From NCBI GenBank assembly GCA_035578905.1, contig JAQJVL010001197.1:62001-126000 (forward strand): a DNA stretch of 64,000 nt. The letters run 5' to 3'. Below are positions 44,605 to 55,855 of this stretch, piece by piece; the first letter of the stretch is position 1; each line of letters begins with the position of its first letter. Source of the stretch: Stictocephala bisonia. Taxonomy: Eukaryota > Arthropoda > Insecta > Hemiptera > Membracidae. Made by a program: the position numbers and the translations under genes. Under the pieces are notes generated by a model, which saw only the letters and a list, made by a program, of their open reading frames with translations, was not told the DNA's origin and did not search any database.

Positions 44605-45256
44605 CTGAAATGAAAAATACTTTTCAGTTCCTTGATAAATAATAATATACAGTGAAAATAAATTTAGACAATATATATTATAAAAGATAAATCGACAACA
44701 CATATTAATTTTTTATTCAATCACGATTATTTGATAATAGTGGTTCATTTATTCTATTATAATTATTTCTTTTTTAACTTATGCTATACAATGACAAGAT
44801 TCCTTACCTTTAGAAGGACTTTACATAATATTTGTGTAAATTATATACTGAAAAGACAATATCTTTAAAGAGACTATGGACTTATGAAAATGAACAGTAG
44901 AGTGTTCATTTTCATAATCAGTAGAGTGTTTGAGTTTGATCTCAAAAGACAAAAACACGTGCTTTAAAGATCGAAACAGTATAATGCGCCAACTCAATTT
45001 CACACGTTTTATATCAATAAATTGCATAAAACTATTCTTTATTTTCCGTTGACACATAGCTTTATGTCACCCAAACAATATAGAGAAGTCTGTAACCTGT
45101 CCAACTAGATTATATGAATCAATAGGGCCTACCCACGCAAGACACAAGATTCAATAAAGTTCAGCCACCCAAAATAATATCACTTCTCATTTCAGTACGA
45201 TTGTCCACAATAAATACACACATCAAGTCCAGTGATTCAATACATACTCAATTAGG

Positions 45257-45427
45257 CCTCTTACTAGCCTAGTGGTTAGCACTTCTGTTTTATACGCAGA
45301 GGGTTCAAATCCCAAAAGGTCCACCTAACGTTTGCTTCAGAGGTTTGGACCCTTGACCTTTAACAACGTTAATACTCAAAGTAAAAAATGCCTCTGGAGT
45401 GGATCCTCAGAAAAAATAATAATAATA
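45257..45427 (+). mobile_element. tRNA-derived SINE-B
   Basis: The head reads CTAGCCTAGTGGTTAGCACT (A box) with a B box GAGGGTTCAAATCCC about 33 bp later. A short unrelated body follows, ending in an (AAT)n tail. It differs from the other three SINE types in the window. Confidence 0.7.
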
Positions 45428-46010
45428 CAAAAAACAGTCCATCCAACTAAGACACAAGATTCAATGTGACCCATTACATCCAACACAACTTCAGTACTTT
45501 AAATTACTTACATGAACGTATTCATCCTTGGTACAAGCAAGTCAAAATAACTCCTGATTGTTCTTTAAAACTTATTTACTGTTATTTTATTACTAAGATT
45601 GGTTTTTATATGATAAGACTTTTAAAGCTTCAAAAGTTAAAGAAAAGATGTGTCAAGGGGTAAGATTGTGTCTTCAGGTACTACTATGTTAAGCTACAAT
45701 CCACTGAAAAACAGTCAAGTGATCTGCTTTTACATTAGATAATAAGTGAAGATAGTAACACCTTAGACTACATTTTTTAACACCTGTAAACACTTTTTAT
45801 TGTTTATAAATACTCAGCATTGGAAACTCTAGAAAAAAATAATCAGCTTCTGGATATTTGTGAATCTTATATTTCTTTCCGGTGAAGATTTCTTGCCAGG
45901 ATGAATGACAAATACATTTTAATTCAAGCAATATAAAGTTTTAGTACATTAGTTTTCAAATTTGATCAAACATTCCTTTACTTCAATTTAGGACATGTAA
46001 TAACAACAAG

Positions 46011-46333
46011 CTTCGAATCTTTTCCGTTAATTCACAACGACTACTTTTTTTTTGTTTCTGTCAATTCACTACCGCTTGGTTAATATTCTATTGCTCTAAA
46101 AACTGTTCCCCAAGCATTCTTACCTCCACTGTGATATTCCTTATCCGCTAGGAATCTGATATCGCTTTCCAGGAACTTCCACATGGAGAGCACATTTGTC
46201 AGTCACTGGATTTACCAGTTTGTGATCACCTTTAGTAGCCACCTAACACCTAACCGTAATTTAGATAAAAAATAGTAGTGGTAGTGAAATAACGGAAAAG
46301 AAGTGGTAGAGATTTAACGGAAAAGGTCCCAAG
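46011..46333. mobile_element. TIR MITE (family M1, copy 2) with doubled termini
   Basis: The left side has two successive end motifs (CTTTTCCGTTAATTCACAAC, then TTTCTGTCAATTCACTACCG). The right side has their inverses (GTAGTGAAATAACGGAAAAG, then AGAGATTTAACGGAAAAGGT). This concentric arrangement suggests one copy inserted in, or duplicated around, another. The ends match copy 1 at 17471-17629. Confidence 0.7.
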
Positions 46334-47814
46334 TTTCAATTTTGATTCCAGGAATTTTGGAAAACTTTTAAAACATGTCATTTAGAAAGAATGCAAAACA
46401 TATTTAGTGGATTAAATTCAAATTCTATGATCTAAAGTGATGATAAAAAAGGGGTGTACATTCCATTCTTTGCAGCAGGACACTACTAGAGAGTGAATGG
46501 CTGGAACAGGAAATTAATCCACGCTGAATTGTCAACATGTCGCTAAATATGTAAAAGCGGTTAAGTTCATAAGTGGTTTATGACTAGCTTTACGACACCA
46601 TTAGTGGCCGCAAACAGGACGTGCTAATAACAGCTGCTGGGGAAAGCTTCACCTGATGCATATGCAGCCTGCATACATGCTTCTCCGTTTAATGTTCACT
46701 TCTAATAAATAGATCATTAAAATCAATTGGGTTCGTTATACTTAATGAGTCTGATGCTCTAATTGCTAGTGTTATAGAGTGAGACAGATTGTAATGGCTT
46801 GCTAGAACACCATTAAAATATATGACAGCTGAAAATGCCAATTTTAAATTTCACTACATAGATTTATACTACTTGAAAACATTATCAAACTGCCTATCAC
46901 TCTTTATTTAGCAAATTTAACTCTGCTAAATAAAGAATGAAAAGAAGAGAAAAACATAGAAAAGATAACTAAAGTAAAAATTATCTATTCAGAAAAACGT
47001 TTTGCTGAATAAGATAAATCTTCAATTACCCTCTAAAATATATTGTTCATACTAATTAGAAATAAAATGTAAGAGTATTTAAGTCGTACATCAGCTGAGT
47101 CTACCGAAATTCCGGTTTTTTGTTTTTATAAGTTGGCTATCAATGCTTGTCTAAACTAATGGTTAGCATTTTATATTATGTAGTGAATTGTAAATTTGGA
47201 TTTATGTAAAAAAAACTCCTTGGTTTAATTACAATGAACATAACTTAAAAATACTTAACATGAAAACTAATGTTTATTTAATCCTGTCTAAAAAACTGAT
47301 TCCACTATATTCATAACCATAATTTACAAATATCCTAAAAACATTTAAAATGTATTAAGCAAAATAAATTACTTAAAACTGACATCATAACAACAATAAT
47401 TACTGTACTTTGGACCAGAAATAATATATTTGTAATGTTCAAAACATGTTATTTTATAGTATTTAAATACTTACAAATTGAAAAAGATGTTATATGATGT
47501 AAGCGTAATACTATATAATGTATTATTTACATACATTCATTAGTAATATGCCATGTATATATAGCACATTGTAGGTAGAGTTCAGTGAAAGATCAAGTGC
47601 TGCACTACATTGTGCTGTGAATGTAATATAGCTGCCGTGATGTTGTGTTACTTTGCCAATACATGTGACACACCAAGACAACCCCTTATTGCTTTTATAA
47701 TTCACTATCGGATAGCTATCCTAGCACACCTATACAATATTCTAGCAAGTAACAGGCCCTTACACAAAAATTGTGAACACACTTGCAGATATATAACAAT
47801 TTTGCATCTTATTG

Positions 47815-47845
47815 ACGATCAGCGTCTTAAGAATAAATAAAAAAT
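47815..47845 (+). mobile_element. SINE-A 3' end fragment
   Basis: GACGATCAGCGTCTTAAGAA followed by an (AATA)n tail is the SINE-A terminus; the sequence upstream is too diverged to place. Confidence 0.55.
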
Positions 47846-47899
47846 AAATAAAATTGAGGAACAAAATCAATATTCAGAAAAGTGTAAAAAGAAAATGTT

Positions 47900-48205
47900 T
47901 CTGAAAGAGTGCTTGGACTTTAGTTCTGCCTGAAAACAGTATTGGGACCTCAATAATGCATAGAAGCAGTGTTTGGACTTTAGTTCTGCCTGAAAACAGT
48001 ACTGGGACCTCAATAATGCATAGAAGCAGTGTTTGGACTTTAGTTCTGCCTGAAAACAGCATTGGGGCCTCAATACTGCCTGAAAACCGCATCTGTACTT
48101 CAATACTGCCTGAAAACAGTATTGGGACCTCAATACTGCCTGTAAACTGCTTTTGGACTTTGACACTACCTGAAGACAGCATTTGGACTTCAATACTTAT
48201 TCGTT
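47900..48205 (+). repeat. 30-bp tandem repeat with 60-bp dimer, first block
   Basis: Units resemble GGACTTCAATACTGCCTGAA then AACAGCATTT. The first part repeats as a 60-bp dimer (AGTGTTTGGACTTTAGTTCT at 47909, 47969 and 48029). It is not coding. Confidence 0.9.
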
Positions 48206-48515
48206 TTTTTATACTGTGTAGTTAAATAAGTGTTTGGTGGATTTACCGTTTTAGATTTATGTATTATTTATTTCTGTTTATTGATAGCTGTAGTAATCAA
48301 TCATGTAATAATCATATAGTAGTATGCTATATGTAATGGCTGCTGTTATTTGTATTTGCTATTGTTATGGGTATTGATATATTTTTAGTATTAGGTATAT
48401 TTATTTAATAATTATTATTGCAACCGTTTCATTTGATTACCTTTCCATTGTGAACTGCATTATTCTTTTTTGTCATCTTTTTGTATGAATTGACTTCTGC
48501 CACTTATAAATAAAC
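48206..48515 (+). mobile_element. Insert splitting the 30-bp repeat, possibly a LINE 3' fragment
   Basis: This non-repetitive 310-bp segment interrupts the array and ends CCACTTATAAATAAACAAA before the repeat resumes with TGCTGCCTGAAAACA. An A-rich end abutting an interrupted repeat fits a retrotransposed fragment. No coding sequence or target duplication was found. Confidence 0.4.
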
Positions 48516-48650
48516 AAATGCTGCCTGAAAACAAAGTTTAGACTTCAATACAACCTGAAAACAGTGTTGGTACTTCAATATTGCCTGACCACAACATTTG
48601 GATTTCAATACCACCTCAAAACAGCATTTGTACCACTGGAAAAAGACTGT
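48516..48650 (+). repeat. 30-bp tandem repeat, second block
   Basis: About four units of the same 30-bp repeat (TGCCTGAAAACAAAGTTTAG, ACTTCAATACAACCTGAAAA), more diverged than the first block. Confidence 0.85.
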
Positions 48651-48699
48651 GAAGAATAACCGCTCAAAAACAATTCTGGAAAAGAACAATTCAATACCA

Positions 48700-49240
48700 C
48701 TATACATGTATGGATGGGCGGGTGGGTCAATACATCTGACCGTTTATGGGTGGGCGAGTGGGTCAATAGCACTGTACGTGTATGGGTGGGCGGGTGAGTC
48801 AATACATCTGAACGTGTATGGGTAGGCGGGTGGGTCAATACCACTGTACTTGTATGGGTGGGTCAATACGTGTATGGGTGGGCGGGTGAGTCAATAGCAC
48901 TGTACATGTATGGATGGGCGGGTGGGTCAATACATCTGACTGTTTATGGGTGGGCGGGTGGGTCAATAGCACTGTACGTGTATGGGTGGGCGGGTGAGTC
49001 AATACATCTGAATGTGTATGGGTAGGCGGGTGGGTCAATACCACTGTACGTGTATGGGTGGGTCAAAACCACTGTACGTGTATGGGTGGGCGGGTTGGTC
49101 AATTGCACTGTACGTGTATGGGTGGGCGGGTGGGTCAATACATCTGAACGTGTATGGGTAGGCGGGTGGGTCAATACCAATGTACTGTGTGGGTGGGCGG
49201 GTGGGTCAATAGCACTGTTCTGTATGGGTGGGCGGGTGGG
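48700..49240 (+). repeat. 35-bp G-rich minisatellite, about 15 units (MS35)
   Basis: Units read TGTACGTGTATGGGTGGGCG then GGTGGGTCAATA with alternating ends. A block of about 200 bp is repeated: TACATGTATGGATGGGCG starts at 48703 and again at 48903. The unit core GGGTGGGCGGGTGGGT has four G-tracts of three and satisfies the G-quadruplex pattern on the plus strand. Mim transcripts would carry the complementary C-rich strand. Confidence 0.95.
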
Positions 49241-52200
49241 TTCAGGATTTGAACTCCTGCCATTGGTGTGTGTGTGTCTATTTGACAGTTGGATGGTCTT
49301 CAATTGAACAGAAGATACAAGCAAAGCATGATATGTTTACTAACTACAATTTATTGTGCTACACCTACATGGCATGGCCACTAAGATCTAAAGCGATGAA
49401 CTGAACTGCGCTGTCAAAAGAGTCGTACAGTTTTAAAAACCTTAGCAAGGAAGAGTGCTTAGAACCATCGCTAATGGATGATGCAGAATATGAAAAATAA
49501 TATTTAAAGAGAGTGGCGCCTTACCCTTTTGAAGAATAAAAAATCAAAATAAAGCCAAGTTCCACAGTAAACACCATGTTTTGTCAAACAAGTGAATTCT
49601 GTTATACATAAAACAAATGTCATATAAGGCTTTTTAAAAATGAATAGATTTTGTTGGTATCTAAAATAAATTAAGCAATCCAACATAAGAAGTTTGAGAC
49701 GAATCTACACACTTAATTGTAATTGCCATTTATGAATAACCATAGCTTTAAACTTTTGTTTTTGTCAACATACAGAGTGACCTTTAATGTAAAAGTGATC
49801 CTTGTTTGCATTTATTAGACACCACTATGGGTGTCCAATACAATCTGTATATCCACTTTACCGACTGATGCAGGAGGCGTCAGTCTGGGATTTGGGAGCG
49901 AGGGGGTAATTGTGTTACACTACAGCTGATACTCAGATACACTCTGCGTGTTCATTACAACTCACAGTATTGGCAATCAGTAACTGTTGATTGATCTCAC
50001 ATTTCACACACCATTTCCACACTTTTATTTGCACTATAATATATTAGACTTCTTTGTGAAATACCTTATACAAACACTAAACTAGAGAACACTTCTGTAT
50101 TCTTTGCCAAAGCTGTCATTCACTGAGCTCGTAACTACTTGGCTTCCATCTTCCATTCATTATTCCCATATCCCTTGCTGGTACTCGTGCCTTATGTCTC
50201 ATCATTTTCAAATTAATGAATAGCATATTTTCTCATTTAGGTACCTCAGTTTGCATGAGAATAAAAACATTAATTATTGATTGATTTGTTCCTCCCTTGT
50301 CTAAAGGATTTTCTGAGAAAAAGGTTTGAGAGAGAGGTACAGTCAAGAGGCCAACATTTTAGACAATTTAACTTCTGACCAAGAAACTTTTATCAGATTG
50401 GAAATGTAGACAACTTCTTTAAAGTTAAAGAGAAACAAACTGATAGTACTAAACACGATTTTTAGTTGTTATAACGTTTTATAAAGCAAGAAGCCAAAGT
50501 TGTGAAAAAAATCAATTCCTGGCCATGAAAATAATATCATCACGTTTGAAAACTCCAGCAAATGTTTGTATCTATTAGCTTAAAAGCAATACCTACACAT
50601 TGTCTGTGGTCTGTCTCCTCTTTAAGGCTGCCATATCTTGTTAATTAGAGAAAGTCAACTTTTATAGAAGTTTTAGACAGATATTTTAAAATAAAGTGAA
50701 TATGATGAAGTATGGATGCAGGAATAGTCTTTTTGGCAGTAAGCAAGTTACCATATCAAGCTTTAGGGATGTGATATTGTTCAATATTTCATTGTAAAAA
50801 CCTAACTAATAAAAGCATGTTTGATTTTTAAAACACCCACTTAATTTTAAAAACACTTATTTTAATCTAAAGATTTTACTGTACGAAACTGATATATTTT
50901 TTAACATTTTTGCAGCATAACCCCTTTCCCAACTAGTTAGTATATAAACATAAATAGTAAAATAGTTAGAAAGGTAAACAAGGGAGGTATGAACAAACCA
51001 CTTCCTGATCAAATAAATCACCAACTTTATTACTTTAAAAAATTTTTTATTTATCTAAAACATAAATCAGAGATTATTTTATTTATCCTATTACAATATA
51101 TTTTTATAGGGAAGCGATTTTACTTTACAAAACAAAAAATACAAACTATACTTTGTAAACATATATACACTACTAAAATGTTTATATCTGTTCTATTAAA
51201 AGAATGAAACATAGAATGTTTAGGATCCTATAACAAACAAGAACGCTAAACAAAATATGATTTGGTATTTGGACATTCGAAACAGCTATAGTTACTATTA
51301 ATAAAACCTGTTTCAAAAATTGTTTTAACAATATAATTATTTCTTATTTGGCTCAATTTGTCTACTTACTTTTCTTGCATTGACTATGTCAGAAGTTTAA
51401 AGTGAATTATTAAGGTATCATATAGATATTTATTCTCTAAATATATGCAACTACTGTTTTAAAAACTATATTTCCTACTTAATCAAGTCTAATTAGTTAG
51501 TTAAGTAAACATTTTTGTTTTTTATTTTACAAGAGTTAAAAGTTTGCTACAACGTTAATTAGTTTAGCCTTAATAAGCTGACGTTTCAAATATGCGTTTT
51601 TAGAGAAGAGAACCTATATAGGTTATTTTTCCTTAATGCAGTAAAAATATCTAATGCTCTGTATTTCTTTTTCCTTTTTTTGCCTAACATATTTAGATTT
51701 AAAATATACTTGCATTTCAGATTTAAGAATCATATTACGTTATTCATTGATTTTTTTTATTTTCACTTTGTTTAGATTTTTAAATATGGTTTTTTGTAAT
51801 ATCAAACTTTAATAATCAATTTTTATTCAAACTTCATTTGTTAATCAAAAACTACAATCCACTTTGTTTAATCACCTAAATTAATTTTAGCGGTAAAGTT
51901 GACATGTTATTAATTTTCAAATATTACCTATAAAATAAACTTCATACGAATTTATTAAATAACATAATTTTTGTCAAAACTGTAAAAAGTTTGAGAATAT
52001 TTGAGAATATTCTCTTTGAGAATATATAACTTTTTGAGAATATTTGAAAATTAATAAAATAGCAAAGAATATGTTAAATGTTTCCACAACCATAACCGTA
52101 GTTGTTTATGCTCAGGTTACTCACACATAAAATGATAAACCACTTTCCTCTTTTATTTCCTGACTCAAAGGGAAATAATCCAAGAGGGTTTGTACTTGGT

Positions 52201-54125
52201 GTGTATAAACCCACTGAACAAAAAGCATTGACCACAAATTCATAGAGCATTAGAGCTTGTTTGATCCCGGGCACGCAACACACCCTTGAAGGTGTATTTT
52301 ACCCTAAGGCTGCATATTTAAATATACCTTATTTTAACCTATTTATTTGTTTATTATTTAATTATTTACTGAACAATAATACATTTAATTTTACTGTAGC
52401 AAAAATATACCATTTAAACAGTTTTTTTTCTTATACACTTATCTTCAACTAAAACTATAAAGCAAATTTTTCTCACAAATCAACTTCAAGTTGATAAGAA
52501 TATTGCAGATCACAATTGGGGAGAAAGTAATTTAAATTTTGGTGAAGGTAAATACCTAATTTTTTAACGAAAAACAAAATTAACAAACTCTTTAAAATTG
52601 CATAAAGTTATTGTTGATACACTTCAACACCAGCCTTGGCAGTGTACCGTAGAAAAATACAACATAACTGAACAAAAACATGGAATAATAACCCTAACAA
52701 ATACAATAACAAAGTATTAAACCTTTCAAGAATTAACAATGACGAAAAAATACAAATATAAAGTTATAAAAAATGCAAAAATGTACACAAAACCAAGAAA
52801 ACGTTAAACTACAAAGAAATATTGACTGTGGCCTCGAAGACTAAAACTTTGGCATTAGCCAATTTGTAAAAGAGACAAAAGAATAATGAAATGTTCAATT
52901 TATTAATTCAGAAGCCTGCTGGCTAGGGTGGCTCATAATGGGAATTAAATGGTAGAACTAAGATTCTTCAACCCTGGATGGAACTACCTGAGAAAAACAT
53001 TCTTTAACATTTTAAAAAGGACGGGTGGGTGAAAAAGGAGTCAAAGAAACAAAAACAAAGTAAAATTGAGAATTTGGGTTACCCCTCTTCCCTTCCCCAC
53101 TAAACTACTGTACCAGTCCTGGAAGTCATCGGACAACAGAAATAATTTCACAAAATTCTTCACAGAAATAGTCTCTTCATGTAACCCTTAACAAAATGGA
53201 GGTAAGTCACCTGGTAAGATGCTGTACACGTTTATGGCAGCCGTGTGAGATGTGAACAAGTACATAATCAGGACAATTTTAAATAGATCTAAGTAATAAT
53301 TTTAAAATAACTTGCTAGAAATATAACTATGTATTGACAATGGCTGGATAAACTCAAAAATAATCTTAAAACATATTAACTAACACAAAAGTTTGTTTTT
53401 CATAGTTAAAAAACAGTATTTAATTACAATTACACAAATGAAAGTAATATAATAGTAATGAAAAATAAACATGACTGAAACTAGTTTTTCAATTGCAAAT
53501 TGTTAAATAATAACTAAATTTAACTAAACAAAAAAGGCAAATCTTAAACTAATAATAATTATTGTTTTGTTTATTTATTTTCTAGTTAGGCCTATTTTTT
53601 TATTGTTTGTTGTTATGTGACCGTTTGACGTAAATAAAAATTAAATAAATCAAGCACATACGTCATTTTTAAAATATATTTTCTACTAACTAACAGAAGC
53701 TATTTACGTTTAATTATAGCTATTTAATTAAAAATATGAATAGCAATGAACTCAATATTTCTATTTGATTATTTGAATGATGTCACTTAAATTGTAATAA
53801 ATTAAAATGTATTGACAATTACCAATTTAAATTAAATAAAACAACCATCAAATCTTGTGTTAGTTACATTTCTAAGCGAAGCTACTATATCGCCCACTGC
53901 ATCTGCATCCTTCGTTGTACAGTAGGATCACGTGGTTCATTTTAGATCAAAAAAACATTATTGTTGGACGGGATGTCCAGGTCTAATATTAGAATGAATG
54001 GGCGAAGTAGTGAGTAGGTAGGAGAAATACCTAGGACCGGTTAGTTTGCCTGGACTTGACCTACTCAACCCACTCACTGGCCTCGGCCGGGCCTAGGTAG
54101 TACAAGACGAGCGAATTCTGACATC

Positions 54126-54198
54126 GTCCCTTTGGCGCAGAGGATAGCGCGTTGGACTTCTAATCCAAAGGTCGTGGGTTCGATCCCCACAAGGGATG
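54126..54198 (+). tRNA. tRNA-Arg (anticodon TCT)
   Basis: The 73-nt gene folds into a complete cloverleaf: acceptor GTCCCTT/AAGGGAT (first pair G-U), D stem GCGC/GCGC with an 8-nt loop, anticodon stem TTGGA/TCCAA with loop CTTCTAA (anticodon TCT), variable loop AGGTC, T stem GTGGG/CCCAC with loop TTCGATC, and discriminator G. There is no intron and no encoded CCA. The internal A and B boxes for RNA polymerase III are intact (TGGCGCAGAGG, GGTTCGATCC). It decodes AGA. It lies antisense within the mim intron with no retroposon tail, so it looks like a true gene rather than a SINE head. Confidence 0.96.
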
Positions 54199-54203
54199 CT
54201 TCC

Positions 54204-54208
54204 TTTTT
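54204..54208 (+). terminator. RNA polymerase III T5 terminator of tRNA-Arg
   Basis: Five T residues begin 6 nt after the discriminator base, the usual stop signal for the polymerase. Confidence 0.85.
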
Positions 54209-55416
54209 GAACAAGATTTAACATTATACTGACTGCTTGTCTTTAGGGACTATGGTTGATATATACTTGAAATATTTGATTTTGTATATTTAAATCTAAA
54301 CCTATATTAACTTTAAACTAAAATCGAGAATAAAGCGGTTTTACTTTATTATTAACATGTTCTATCCATAGTGAAAGATCGCCATTTATTATCTTACTAT
54401 TTGACTGTAAAGCTGTAACAACTTTCTCATGATTTTAAACTTTCAATATCTGTACTAGCTTTTGTCTGCGTAAAAAAATCCACATAAGCAAAACATGTTT
54501 TTTCTCCCCTCCAAATTAAACCTAAACGATATAATACCTATATCAGTAAGAGCGAATTAGAATACTGACAAGTATATCTATCTGAACTGCCATAAATACT
54601 GCAACCATTCTGCCGAACAAAAATATGAAGAGTTGTAAATTGTTTATTTGAAGTTTATTGCATAATAATCTGAATTAAAAAATCTAATATCCTCATATTT
54701 TTCGTAATTTAAGGATGGGTTGGAGTGATATTACATTCTGGTGACTTACGACTTACGGTCTGGTTTCCGTCGGCACATTTGTTAAATATTGTCAAATCGA
54801 GGAAAAACATAACTCAACTGGCATATTTTAACAAGTTCTTGAATACAAGATTAATTTTCTTCGCTTATTAGTTCTTCCAGTTTGCTAGTGTTTTAATACA
54901 AAAAATGATTGGAAATTAGATTAATGTTACATATATATCACAAACATAAAATAAAAACAAATTACATACGCTAAGCAATAAACATTCCCCATTACAATAC
55001 CTGTAATATGACAAAATTGTATAGAAGACATTACGTAAAAATCGATTTAACAGTTTACAATTGGTCTCATGGAGAATACAGTAGGCCTATGTATATTCAA
55101 GGTGGCCAACCACTCTACTCTCTAATAAATAAAATAACACAATAGAGTGAGATATATCGCTGGATCATTCGTAACTAGTGTGGCGAAGCCCAGGACAATT
55201 TTTACATTTTACATGGTTTACCCACTGCCTTTTGACCTTACTTAAGATGTAAAATGAATTGTATCGAGCTATCTCATAATCTTCCTGCTTGATAAATTTA
55301 GTATAAATAAGTAGATATTCTCTTCTTAGGCAATGCCTTCATTTCAAGGCAGCTATAATAAATAGCTGACCAGGCGAGGAACACGACAGTGGGTCTGTCC
55401 GTAAATACGTGTCGTG

Positions 55417-55814
55417 AGAGGCTGTCGGTCATGTTGGTTTTAATCTAATAAGAACAACGTTATTTTTGAACTGGACATATACATGATCATGCATATCCAA
55501 ATCAATCAGTTATTTTAAAACGGATTTTTCCCAAACGAATAGCATTTGATCAAGAATGGAATTGCTTTGCGAATTCCAAATTAGTTTTATAGAAACAAAT
55601 AAAAACAAAAATTTAGTTTAAAGGTTTTATCTTCACACATTTTTCTAAGCCAGGCGTATGTATTCAAAATATCAAAAGCAAAACCAATGCGCAATGTGAT
55701 AACGTTTAAAATGATACATTATACACAACTTTCGGCCAATAAGTAACGAACAAATATGGATTTGCAAATAACATTGTTCTTATGGGATTAAAACCAACAT
55801 GGCTGACAGCCTCT
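55417..55814. mobile_element. TIR element of unknown superfamily
   Basis: Ends of 49 bp are inverse copies (AGAGGCTGTCRGYCATGTTG then GTTTTAAT, differing at about 5 positions), 55417-55465 and 55766-55814, enclosing 300 bp without coding sequence. I did not identify a target duplication. Confidence 0.7.
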
Positions 55815-55855
55815 GCAGACTCTCACTGTTTCATGGAAATCGTTCCACACGTCGA

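Noticed and set aside
45265..45330. Possible tRNA gene
   Set aside because: The A and B boxes are present but the cloverleaf is not complete and an (AAT)n-tailed body follows; assigned to a SINE.
47867..48225. Repetitive frames with FSGSIEVQ or CFQAVLK-like periods
   Set aside because: Products of the 30-bp repeat, open in several frames on both strands because the period is a multiple of three.
48598..49324. Long frames on both strands rich in THPPTHTR or YGWAGGSI
   Set aside because: Translations of the 35-bp minisatellite; both strands are open, as expected from a biased repeat.
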